A stretch of 64,000 nucleotides of DNA from Oikopleura dioica (Eukaryota > Chordata > Appendicularia > Copelata > Oikopleuridae): the NCBI GenBank assembly GCA_907165135.1, contig OU015568.1, positions 566,501 to 630,500 on the forward strand, in the 5' to 3' direction. The translations under genes and the position numbers were made by a program. Below, piece by piece: positions 44,647 through 55,062 of the stretch (within the stretch, counting starts at the first letter, position 1; each line of letters opens with the position of its first letter). Below the pieces are notes generated by a model. That model was not told the DNA's origin. It did not search any database and saw only the letters and a program-made list of their open reading frames with translations.

Positions 44647-45825
44647 ATGATTTTGTGCTTTATCTGCAATATGGAAATTTTCGAAGCCCATTATTTGAGA
44701 ATTGGGGATAGCTTCAGGAATGATACAAAAAAGCTTATTTATTTTTTTTTTAATAAAATCATATTTTGGAAGGACCATAAAAATGTTCTCCGATAAAAAT
44801 CGCCGATTTTACTATTGTTTTTGATGATTCGATTTGATAAAAATAGATTTATTGTTATCCCAGAATTTCATGGCCGCTTTTATCAAAAATCAGTCATGAA
44901 CAATGCTCCTACTGCGTCATGTGCAGCCGCCATCTCGCCAACGAAACCACCTGCTTCTCCGTCAACAACAAGATCTACTGCCGAGAAGACTATTGCAGAA
45001 CCCAGTGTACCCAGAGCTACCATAAATGCCGCGGAAATCAGTGCACTCGCTGCGGGTTTTTAATTAAACAAGGGGAGCTCTATCAAACTGCGAAATTTTC
45101 AAAAGTAAAACTTTCTATTTCTTCTATGTTTTTAACTTCTTTAGTTTCATTGGAACTGTTTCTGTTGTGTTGTTTGCAACACGCCGATAAAAGCCGGAGA
45201 TCAATTCATGCTCACTTCAGGACTTGTTCATTTCCTTTTGAAACCCCTCTTTTTCCATTTTCATGATCAAAGAAAAAAGACTCATTTATAACCTGCATGG
45301 CTCACTCGAACCAATACTCTTGGCCAAACGATTCTCCGGACTCTTATGATTACAAAAGTCTTCGAACCCCTTTTGACCCGCGCTACAAGCAGAAGAGAAT
45401 CAGGACCTCTTTCAAGAACTATCAGATAAGCGCGATGAAGAGGGCATTTCAGCTGAAGCCAAACCCTGATGCCGCGGATTTGAAAAACTTAGGAGAAAGG
45501 ATAATATACTTTCATTGTATTCTTCTTAAGAATGGTCGTCGATTAGCTCGATTTGTTAAAAATTTAATCTTGGAAATATCATTTTCAATAACTTCGATAA
45601 AATTAATAAATAATACGGCAAATAGAAAAATTATGGTTTTTATAAACCTTTTTAAAGCTATCGAAACTGGTCTTACAAAACGAGTTCTTCAAGTTTGGTT
45701 CCAAAATGCAAGGTTTGTTATTGGTCTTCTTCATATTTCCTTCATTTTCTAGGGCAAAGCAGCGAAAACTCACGACAGATCAATCCAAAGCCGAAACTTC
45801 CAGTCCGGAATCAACAATGAGTTGA
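44647..45825 (+). CDS. LIM-homeodomain transcription factor, Lhx2/9 (apterous) type
   Basis: Exons: 44647-44717, 44894-45104, 45145-45220, 45280-45492, 45658-45712, 45753-45825. LIM1: CFICNMEIFEAHYL…SHEQCSYCVMC…IYCREDYC. LIM2: CTRCGFLIKQGELY…FHWNCFCCVVCN…MLTSDSFITC. Homeodomain: KRIRTSFKNYQISAMKRAF…KNLAIETGLTKRVLQVWFQNARAKQRK. The run TGLTKRVLQVWFQNARAK is typical of the Lhx2/9 group, which patterns neural and sensory tissue. Three introns (44718-44893, 45221-45279, 45493-45657) place correctly only with GA donors; with them the LIM and homeodomain spacing becomes canonical. The other two are GT-AG of about 40 bp. The protein is short, with little outside the domains; a 5' exon may be missing. 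Confidence 0.9.
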
Positions 45826-46210
45826 AATCAAAAATCAAATTATTTCACCTTTTATTTCTAATAAACAGCCTTTTTATACAAAAGCAAAAGCTTTATCAAC
45901 ATTTTTATACATTGAACTGAGGTCATCAACGGCTGACAGAAAGGCTGGAGATCATCCCCTTTTTTCTTTTCGTTTTTTTCGTTTATGTCTTTGCCATTAT
46001 CAGGTCAGTTGATTCGCTTGGCATTTTGTCTGAGAAGAGAATGTATAGATAAAATTACTGTATGCTGATGATCTACCTGTAATGGGCCAGCATAGCTCTC
46101 TACTTTCGTATTGTTTAAGACGATAATATGCTGAGTTTGGCGGACAAGAGGATGAGCAGCCGATCTAAGGAATAAAGAAAGCGCAAATCTACTACAAACG
46201 CTAATGAATG

Positions 46211-47760
46211 TTACTGTATTACTCCCGGCTTAGAAAGCTGAGTCCTGATTCAATTTTTTCGAGCAAAATAATTGAGTTGTTAACTTTACCTGCACTTTAC
46301 TGCTGCAAATTTCCTGTCGCTTTTCTTCTTGGCTTTGAAAGAGTTGCCAGCCAAGAGCAATATCGGATTGATAATATAATGGGCGAAGCGTAAAAAGAGC
46401 GCAATTTGCCAGAAACTGAGGATAATCGGATCTTGCGCCTTGTAGTCTGGATCTGCTCGTGGGTCCTCATTGATCTCAATATGCTTTCAATTCATGATAT
46501 TCGCCAATTGTCAATTGAGGACCCAAGTAACAAATGCTTCGACGAAATTGGTCATGGAATATGGCGTCCAGGTCAGCACAAAGAAAAATATACACATCGC
46601 TACTCGTCGCTCGACCACGCCGAGCGTCTGCTTTCCAGATTTGCGCGAGTGGTTAAAACTGGATAATTCCCTCTGTGTCCGGCGGATCTGAAGAAAGGAG
46701 ACTAAATAAACTGGTAGACAATGGGTATTTCGTTGGATAATCGTTTTTATGTAAAAGAGGCCTTCGATTATGAAATTTTGATGAAGAAAAAAATACCTGA
46801 AGAATCATCAGAATCGTGAAAATAACAATGATTGGGAACGGCAGCGCGAATTGAACGATAAACATGACAATAATTTGCGTCATCTTCGCCTTCCCAACAA
46901 TCGTGTTTAGGCACAGCAGCTTCTGTTCGTGGAAAAAATCTGGAAACACGACCGACATGTCGATAACATTATGGAAAATCAAGGCGGGAAGAGCCACGAC
47001 ACTGCTGAAGACCATCACGCCAACGAGGAGGATGATAGGAAGGTGGTATGGAAGAAATTTTCCCATTTTTTTGGTGGCAAGATATCGAGAGATTGCTTCT
47101 CAAGGCCTTTTCAAACTGTCAATTTTTCTTTATCAGCCATATAATATGAGTCATATTATATCATATTATATGACTCATATCATATTATCATATGATATGA
47201 GTCATATTATCAGATGATATGAGTCATATTACTTTAAATTTTTTTTAAATATAATTTTATGATATTATTGTCAAAGGCAGTTCCTAGTAACAGGGTCGCA
47301 TAGACAGAATAGGTATCGCATATACTCCCAAGATAATGTATACTACAATTATCATTAATTTTTGTCATATTGTGTTTTTAATTTCCCATGGCAGCTGAAG
47401 TAATGAGGCTCACCTTTTACAGTAAAAACCGCCAAGGAGCCACTGATCGGACAGATTCACGTAAAGTTGCGGAGGGATGAAGAAAATCGTCGCAACGAAA
47501 TCGGCTTTCATTCGGATTTCCTCTGTTCTCCGGGACATGGTTCAATTAAAAGCATGTTCTTTGTCAAGTTTACTGTCTCAAAGAAATCTGTTTTGAAGAA
47601 ATCCGTTCCTAAAGCAATTGCCAAAAGTGCAAGTTCGCGACTCTTCCATGTTCCGACCGCGAAAGTGAATTCCAATTAGCCCTGAAGAGCAAAATAATGC
47701 GCAAGTTTCCAATAAACGACACCAGTCCGATCCCGGCAAGGAGAAACTATCGGTACGCTC
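46211..47760 (-). CDS. Rhodopsin-like (class A) GPCR, N-terminus not found
   Basis: Exons in transcript order: TM1 about 47752-47690 (LLAGIGLVSFIGNLRIILLF), TM2 first part ending 47609 (ELALLAIAL), 47504-about 47412 (ADFVATIFFIPPQLYV…YCK), 47341-47284 (CDTYSVYATLLL), 47095-about 46796 (AISRYLA, then TM4-TM5), an exon with TM6 (VAMCIFFFVLTWTPY), and TM7 (FAHYIINPILLLAG) to the tail ending at 46211. The conserved Cys of TM3 (YCK) and ECL2 (LLCLN) are present. The E/DRY motif is SRY and NPxxY is NPILL, both unusual. Introns 47505-47608 and 47096-47283 fit only GA-AG, and joining them gives clean TM2 and TM3 sequences. The ligand cannot be guessed; the TM6 WTPY is common in peptide and biogenic amine receptors. 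Confidence 0.75.
47143..47232. repeat. AT-rich palindromic microsatellite
   Basis: Repeats of ATGACTCATATCATATTATC in both orientations (TCATATTATATCATATTATA…GATATGAGTCATATTA). They fill much of the 188-bp GA-AG intron of the receptor gene. Confidence 0.85.
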
Positions 47761-49252
47761 AGCAAAAAGGGGATTATTATTTATTGGAATGGGATCGTGA
47801 CACTCGATAATTGCTCAAATGAAGCTTGGAAATGGATTTTGGAGCGATCTCATTATTGGATTATTAGTTTGCATAAAGAATGGCTGATCAGATAGGAGAT
47901 CCAACTTTTAGTGGATTCCGACCAGACTTGTCTCATTAATTTTAGCAGCTAGACATCCAGAATCGCGAATTTCTGCTGAGTTTCTTAAGGGGGTAGCCTC
48001 TGGTTGGAGAAAATCAGAATTTCCAAACGGACTACCTCCTTAAGCTATTGAAACGAAGCCCTAATTATTGACTTTTTAAAATATTTTTATTAAGGGTATC
48101 ACTTCAATATCTTAATAAAATTCAGCAGGTAATCGAAAATTCGTTGAAATGTGGACATCCTTAAAGAATTTTTTCCTATAATAGGGAAGCCCTATTTTTT
48201 ACAATAAATTGAAAAGCGTTGACCTGAGAGCCGATCGGAAAAGAACACAAGAAGCACTGGAAAAAGCTCCACTCTTGAAAGCAAATCTCATAACAGCCTT
48301 TATCTTTTACAATCTCTGTTTCGTTCATCGTATAAAAGTTCTCTTTGGATAATAAGTTTTCATCTTCAAAATAAGCTTCTGCGAAATTAGCTCACAATCT
48401 GTGATTGTCCGATGCACAGGGGAGCTCTTCAATCTCCAAGGCGCCCCCTTTTTCAGTGATGACTGGCACAACGAACATAAACCAATTTACATGTATAATT
48501 TTCGTTGGGAAAAAGATTGGCTACAGTCTGCAAAGGGTCAAAAGGAATTTAGTCTGAGAAATCATATAGCTTGTTTTTGTGAATTAAGAATTGAAAACAT
48601 CTTCTCAAGATCGACAAACTTTATTTAAACTTCAATGAAAAATGCATTTTACCGCAAAAATATGAAGCCTCAATTCATTTTTGATGAATAGAATCCATTT
48701 CCGAGGTAAAATTGAGAAATTTTCTTTTCGAAAATTCTGAAAAGGGGGGTCCTTGAATTGTTTCTTAGTATGACTGCTGCAACAAGAGTCTAAAAAGGTC
48801 TTTTTTGAGTTTCAGTCGAGTTGTTCTATCTTGAGTATATAAACACAACTTCTTCATTTATTCATGAATACACTTCATATCTGATTTTGACACTTCAATT
48901 TCAACGTCACGAAATTGTTTGACACTCTCACAATATTGACATTTTATTGTGTTCCAAAGTGACCTATGTATTGACTCTTGTAAAGACATGGTTTATTTTT
49001 TGCTTATACTTTTTGACTGATCGCTTATTTGTTGGAAGCAACATATTGATGACCACGAGTCGTTCCGAAAATACCTACTTATTGGTCATCCAGGTTTGAG
49101 TTACCGTATCATTTTTGTATTGTAAATTAAATTGTAGAACATTCTTTCTTACATAATCCAGTCTTATGATGACCCTTGACTAAGACTTGGCCTTTTCACC
49201 TTCGAATCCGGGTTTGATATCATCTATAATTATCGAAACTTTTGATAAAAAA
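47761..49252. other. Intergenic; small TTAA inverted repeat at 47986-48046
   Basis: TTAAGGGGGTAG and CTACCTCCTTAA face each other across about 35 bp, a minimal version of the TTAA-ended elements. No gene accepted: a 75-codon frame at 48401-48628 has no ATG start or splice context. Confidence 0.45.
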
Positions 49253-49503
49253 ATGCGTTTTCTTCAGTTCTTCTTCATGTAATGTCCCAAACATATCAAA
49301 AGTAAAACTGCCAGTTTTTTAGTTTCTACGCGGTCGAGGCCTGTCAGCAAGCACTGAGAGAATGTGACGGTGACCCAAATTGCCTCCAAGACGTTTTTGA
49401 AGATATCGATATTCCAGGTATTGACTCGACAGAGTCGCATTGTCAAGTTTAACTCCGATTTAATTATATCCTATATTTAGCTGGTGATCGTCCTTATCGT
49501 TGA
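49253..49503 (+). CDS. Very small secreted Cys-containing protein (47 residues)
   Basis: Three exons: 49253-49278, 49323-49417, 49481-49503, all GT-AG with consistent phases. MRFLQFFFIFYAVEA is a signal peptide. The mature part (CQQALRECDGDPNC…) has three Cys, is acidic, and ends AGDRPYR-stop. No family recognised. Size and charge would suit a secreted peptide or a small matrix component. Three agreeing splice pairs in such a short gene support it, but there is no homology evidence. Confidence 0.5.
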
Positions 49504-49661
49504 GTCTGATACTTTTTCTGATCGGATATAGTTGAGTCTGTGAACATTTTTATTTGGAAGCCTTCAAAAAAAATCTTGTCATATACATAGCATTGTCATA
49601 AATCAACTTTTTACAGCGAAGAAAATAAGGAAAGGTTTTGTGATTCGATTGAATCTAGAAA

Positions 49662-52558
49662 TTAATCAAAAGTAATGAGATCTTCAAGAGATGATCTTCG
49701 TCGTCGGGCGCAAGTTGGTGCAGCTGCGCAAGCGCTGGTGGCATCAGCTCGGTCGCAAACGGTGATCTAAAAATGGGCTTAGTTTGGAAAAATAGTTGAA
49801 GGCAGGGGAATCGAGATCGTGATACTTACATCGCAGCTGAGTTTTTCATTGTAGTCAACGTTCTTCTCAGCCGAGACGAATCGGAAGCTCATGTACTCGA
49901 AGTACACAGAGTCCGCGTTGTGAATTGGTCGAAGGGAAGCATCAATTGGCCAAGCTGAAGTGTCTTCAAAGTCGAATCCAACGAGGTCTTGTCCGCAACT
50001 ATCTTCAAGGATTGGGAATTCAATGCTGAGCGCTTCGTTGATGATTCGACAATCGGTGACGGAATAGGTGACAGTGTCGGGGAGAGAGGAGTTGGTATCC
50101 GATCCAGTTGGCTGAACAATTTACTTTCAAGAAATAAAGAGCGGTCTTACATTGATTCCAAAGTACACGATGTCTCCACTTTCGAAGGAAACAGCGCTAG
50201 CAAGATCGGTGTAAAATCGATCAGTGAAAAAGTTGATGTCGAAGCTGAACTCTCCAAATCCAGTCTGCTCACCAGTGTAGGTAGCGTTGAATTGAGGATT
50301 GCTGACGTCAAAGTTAAAGTCGGTCTCATTATCGCCGCCGAAGACAGCAGTGACCAAGGAAGGATACGAGCAGGTGAAGGCGAGATCGATTGGCTTGTCG
50401 ATGGAAATGATGGTCGAGTGTGTTTCGACGTGGAGGATTTGGTTGAAATCGAGATTGGCCCCATTGAGCGAGTTGAGAGTTCCACATCCGTCAAGAGCAG
50501 TCTCGAGTGTGAAGGAGTCTTCATCAAGTGAGCCGACTGTTCGACAGTCGATGGAGCTGTCATCGATGAAACTAGCCTCGTACTGGCTATTATCGTTGAA
50601 AAGGTCAGTGCTGAGGGTGACGGTCATTGATGTTGAGCCGCAAACGACAGTGGCAAGGCCAGCTTTTGGAGCGCAGAACCAGACATCGTTGTCTGAATCG
50701 TATAGGTGATCCCAAAACTCGTTCGGGCAGTCAAAGAATGGAGTGGTTGTAGTGGGAGAAGTTGTAGTTGTGGTAGTAGTTGTGGTTGTAGTTGTCGTAG
50801 TGGTAGTTGTAGTTGTTGTAGTTGTGGTGGTTGTCGTCGTTGTAGTCGTGGTAGTAGTTGTGGTAGTAGTGGTTGTTGTCGTGGTGGTAGTTGTCGTAGT
50901 TGTAGTGGTTGTAGTTGTTGTCGTCGTGGTTGTTGTGGTCGTGGTTGTTGTGGTCGTTGTCGTTGTTGTTGTTGTAGTAGTAGTGGTAGTTGTTGTAGTA
51001 GTAGTGGTAGTTGTAGTCGTAGTCGTCGTCGTTGTAGTTGTTGTAGTTGTGGTAGTGGTAGTAGTAGTAGTTGTTGTTGTTGAAGTGGTTGTTGTAGTTG
51101 TCGTAGTTGTCGTTGTTGTAGTAGTCGTGGTCGTTGTTGTTGGAATGCATTCGTAGGCATTTCCAGTCGCTACATCAAAATTATTGCAGGTATCGCCATT
51201 GTCGAAATCGCATGAACTACGAGCTCCTTCTGCGCATTCATCGTAGTCTTCACATTCAAAAGTGAATCCAAAAGTAGCTGGGTTGAAGATCGACTTTTGT
51301 TTGAACCCGGGAGGACAGTAGCATTGTTTGCTCAGGACACCGGAACTGCCGTAAGTGACGTGACAAAAAGTCAAACCGTCGGCTTCTGGTCCGCAGTCAG
51401 AGGCAGTACACTCTTTTGAGGATTTAGCAACACATTTGCAGTCAGCGAAATCGGCATAGATGGGGTTGCGCCAGTGGGAAAATGGACTTTTTTTGCACTT
51501 GACCTGGAGGGATGAAATTTTGTGGACATATTTCTGAGGTCCTAATCAAGAAAAAAATCAATAAAAAATTTCGAAAAATTAAGGGTATAGGGGTCGAAAA
51601 ATCGATTTTTTCATTTTTGCAAAATCAAGCCTGAGAAAACCTAGACTATCATTTTAATAGCTCAAAAATGAGTTTTTCGAGTCAAAAAAAGTCGAAGCGA
51701 GATAAAGTATCCGCAGATAAAGAAATTAAAATTTTAAAACATTCAAATAAAAACCATAATAAAAAGAAAAACTTGAATAATTTGTATTTCCACCTCGAAT
51801 GGGTGTGGGTGGGGTTGGGGACATAACTGAGATTGATCACCTCAGAGTCCAACGCCGATCTCAAGCCCCTTAAATTTAAAAATCAAGGAACGGGGCTGAG
51901 ACGGCCCTTTCTATACATTTTTGAGCATTATTTATGATATTTTTCCAAAGAAAGGCGATTTTCGGCCAAAACGGAAATTTTCAAATCGGCCGCATTTTCG
52001 TTACCGGGCGTTACCGGACGAGATTAGAATGGATCTATAGAGAGCATCGTCTGAGCTTTCTTGTGGTGGTTTCCGTTTGGTTGTGGGTCGTTGTGGTTTC
52101 GACGTATTCGACAAAATGTCCAAAATTCGTGGTATTTTTCCGAAAAAATCGCGATTTTACCACCAAAATTCAAAAATTTCTAATTTTAACTATTTTTAAT
52201 GAAATCTCCGCCAATTTTTACACATGGTCACGTGGTTTCAGAATTTTTTGAAAACAAACCATTTTTGGCCTAAATCCCACCAGCGCAACCCCAGGCATAG
52301 ACCGAGTCTGTTATGGGGTCATTCTTTGACTCGCAGGCGCACATTTGCGTAGCGTCGTCGCATCCGAGATTCGCACATCGCGGGTAATGGTGGTCTACTG
52401 ACGTGCTCGCACCCACCAGGGCGAGCCCGAGGTAGAAGAGAAACTTTCAAGGCTTTTCACTTTATATTGCCCCTCGTATGGGGTCCCTTTCTTTCTCAAT
52501 AAAAAGAAGTTAGGGAACATCATCAGAAATCTCTAGAAATAAAAAGCCTTTCCTTCAT
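49662..52558 (-). CDS. Zona pellucida-domain protein with EGF-like region and poly-Thr linker
   Basis: Exons: 52558-52553, 52443-about 52280, about 51500-50151, 50111-49830, 49766-49662. The first coding exon has only two codons (Met-Lys), spliced through a GA-AG intron to FLFYLGLALVGAS, completing a signal peptide. Cys-rich EGF-like segments follow (LGCDDATQMCACES; CKCVAKSSKECT…CYCPPGFK; YDECAEGARSSCD), then about 130 consecutive Thr, then a ZP domain: VVCGSTSMTVTLSTDLF…, ending with Cys-rich ZP-C and a furin-type site RRRR. ZP proteins polymerise into extracellular coats, and cleavage at RRRR would release the polymerising form. A TATA box lies 45 bp upstream. The 52280-51500 intron contains a repeat fragment, and its exact borders are unresolved. 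Confidence 0.82.
51540..51910. mobile_element. Fragment related to the hAT-interior repeat, inverted
   Basis: Read in reverse, GGCCGTCTCAGCCCCGTTCC, then GATCGGCGTTGGACTCTGAG and TCAATCTCAGTTATGTCCCC match 2590-2690. The AT-rich stretch beyond also aligns (GTCTAGGTTT, AAATCGATTTTT). It contains one unit of the 56-bp satellite, so the array at 1905-2632 grew inside this family. Confidence 0.75.
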
Positions 52559-52600
52559 GGTGACTACCTCTCTAATGCAACCAGACGAATTCTTCCCCGC

Positions 52601-52610
52601 CTTTTATAGG
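52601..52610 (-). promoter_or_regulatory. Putative TATA box of the ZP gene
   Basis: CCTATAAAAG on the minus strand in a GC-rich context (GCGCCTATAAAAGGCGG), 43-52 bp upstream of the ATG. One of the clearest TATA boxes in the window. Confidence 0.55.
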
Positions 52611-53194
52611 CGCTGTCTGACAGCCGCGCAGAATCACGCGCAAACGTTGGGGTGGCTAGAAAAAACATGCGCATCATCACGAACTAACATTATTGGAAGG
52701 CTCTGCCGGCTTTTATGAAGTGACAAGATTTCTAACACTTTCAACGTTTTCAATTTATTTTGCGAAGTCATTCGTAAATGATGAAAAAGGGACGGGACTG
52801 CTTTTCGAATGTTTTTTCAATCATTTCTTCTTTTTCCAGATTATTGTTCGGACCGTAGATGAAGGAACGTTTCCCCGCCTGGAAAAAAATGGAGCTTGCT
52901 GCGGAAAAAGAAAGAAGGCAAAAAAGTTTCATTTCTTAAGATTCTGTTTTAAGAAAACTGATTGATTTGACAACTTATATACAAACTTTTGGGAGTGGCT
53001 TTGTTTTTTCACTGGTTGTTCACAAATGATGTTTGTTATTTTTACCGCTTTCTTGAATAAATTGGAGCAGAAAGGAAGCCTGTCAAGAGGGTTCAAATTT
53101 TACTTTGAAGCAATTTATTTGACAGAACAAAGATTGAATAGGACGGTCTTCGAAACTGGTATTTTCGAGGAACAGAAAGACAGAGACAGAGAAT

Positions 53195-54559
53195 TTACTT
53201 TCTTCGTCTGTAATTGTCATAGGATCCGTAGCTATCGTAGTCGTAGCCGGATTGGTACTGGCTGTCAGATGCAGAGTAAGCAGAGTCGCCGTACTCGTCA
53301 CTTCGTCCCTATAATTTTATAAAGAAAAATTTTATAGAATGAAAATCACCTTGTTCTTCTTGTTCTTGTTTTTGGTGCCACTTGCCCATTGATTTCCAGA
53401 TGGGGCAGCTCCTGCGGCGGGGTAGCTTCCGTCAGCATATCCGTTATTGTAAGGTGGGGAAGTGGTGGTTGGGCAGTTCTGAGGAGTCTCTGTGCTCATA
53501 GTCACAATGCTGTACCATCCGTTAGCTTCGGCTTCGGAAAGGTGGGTGAACGAGAAGTAGAGGAATTGGCCTTCGAAGTCTTCGCATCCAACGTGGAGGG
53601 AGAAGTAGCCATTGTCGGCGTAGTAGGTGCCGTCGTCGTATTGAGGGGCGCTGATTTGGTGACCGTAGTGGGAGGCGATGTTGGTAATGGGAACTGGGTT
53701 GCCGTACTGGTCGTTGAGCTGGATGTTGTAGACGGTTCCGGCGGTGTGGCCAGCGGCGTTGGCGATTGGAACGTTGACCTGGGAAGGTACAGCGTGTCGG
53801 AAGTCGTGCATGAAGTTGCCGAGGTAGACTCCTGGACGGGATCAGCGTAGCCGTCGCCGTTCAAGTCGCCGTTCTCGGTGCAGGTGATGCAGATGGCATC
53901 GGCGTCGTAGCAGGTCGAGTTGTCGGGGAAGTTAGCGTTTTGCCAGAAGTTGACGACGGAAGCACCACCGTAAGCTCCGACGGCCCAGTTGTCGTACGTA
54001 TGGAAGTAGAAGGTGTTGTCGTTGTAGGAACTGGCGGGGGTTGTCACGAAAACGCCGCCGAGGGAGAGGAAGAAGCTAGCACCGGCGGTGAGCTGGAGCT
54101 GGCACTGGGCATTGGGCTTGACTTCATTGGACCAGAAGGTGACTCCGCATGGGTCGGAGGCGGACTGAGATGGCCAGTAGGCTCCTCCGTGAGCAGCATC
54201 GGGACCACAGTTTCCTTGTTGGAGGATCAATTATTATTATCGTTTTAAATGCTAATAGCAAGAGTATCGCGTTTATAGATGACATAACTATTTTGTCCAA
54301 AATATCGTTTTCAGCGAAGCTTGGATAAAATATATCTCATTCAGAGAAGTTTTAGTAGAGTTATGGTTTTTATAAAAATGATTTTAATTCGCCGTCTTTC
54401 TGAAAAAAACTTATTATGTAAACCCTCCCAAACTATCTAAAAGTCAGCTTTACTCGATTGAGCCTTCCCTGGGTTGTATCCATCAGAATAGGCGCCATCA
54501 TTGGGGTAGGCAGAGTATTGAGCAGTGGCGGCGGCCAAAAAAGTGGCAGAAAACTTCAT
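53195..54559 (-). CDS. Secreted Tyr/Gly-rich matrix-like protein (house-protein candidate)
   Basis: Exons: 54559-54454, 54214-53350, 53308-53195. Signal peptide MKFSATFLAAATAQ. N-terminal Asn/Tyr/Gly-rich stretch, a Cys-containing globular region (CGVTFWSNEV…, YFHTYDNWAVGAYGG), a calcium-loop-like DLNGDGYAD, then a second region (FMHDFRHAVPSQVNV…, YFSLHVGCEDFEGQFLYF) and a Tyr/Ser-rich tail (SDSQYQSGYDYDSYGSYDN, RRRK). One frame change is needed near 53830 (ADPVQ to VYLGNFMHDF); a single missing G would fix it. Composition resembles secreted structural proteins; a role in the larvacean house is only a guess. TATA-like element about 90 bp upstream. Confidence 0.65.
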
Positions 54560-54648
54560 TTTTTTCTAGAGTTGGAGAAAGCTTTTCGATCTCTTTGCAA
54601 AACTTATTGCTTTGCTTGGAGTTTGATCTTGGGTACACTTGGCGCAGG

Positions 54649-54656
54649 TTATATAC
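54649..54656 (-). promoter_or_regulatory. Putative TATA box of the matrix-like gene
   Basis: GTATATAA on the minus strand, about 90 bp upstream of the ATG at 54559. Confidence 0.4.
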
Positions 54657-54659
54657 TTG

Positions 54660-55062
54660 GAGGATAAAAGGCTGACCTTCTCGGTGTAACATGCTTTCGG
54701 GGATTGTGAAGGATATTAGATTATTTATGACGAAACGCAATATTTTGAAAAAGCGAAAGGCCACAGCGCAGCCCGTGCGAAAGTGATTACCCAACGAGGC
54801 CCAAAACTTGCTTAGCAGTACCTTTTTCGTCATTCTTTTTACATTTCCGGAAACAACAAACAATTTAATGCTGAGTTTCATCATAAATTTCGAAATAAAA
54901 ATCTGGTTACGATCAAATTGATCTTTGACTTTTACGCTAGCTATAAATTAAATAAAACAACCGCTCATTAACTCTGACGATTTTCTTGTGCAAATTGCAA
55001 ATTTGTTTAGTCGAACAAAAATAAAATAAGAAAAATAGAGAGGTAGAAATTCGATTCGAAAA
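54660..55062. other. Intergenic between divergent genes, no gene seen
   Basis: Between the minus-strand matrix-like gene and the plus-strand EGF gene; presumably shared regulatory DNA. Confidence 0.45.

Noticed and set aside
48401-48628. 75-codon plus-strand frame
   Set aside because: No ATG start, no splice signals, no recognisable motif.
50706-51156. Long open frames antisense to or overlapping the ZP gene (poly-Val, poly-Ser/Cys/Gly, Asn/Tyr/His-rich, Gln/Leu/Pro-rich)
   Set aside because: All are alternate readings of the ACN-codon Thr tract; the Thr frame is the one continuous with Cys-rich EGF and ZP sequence.
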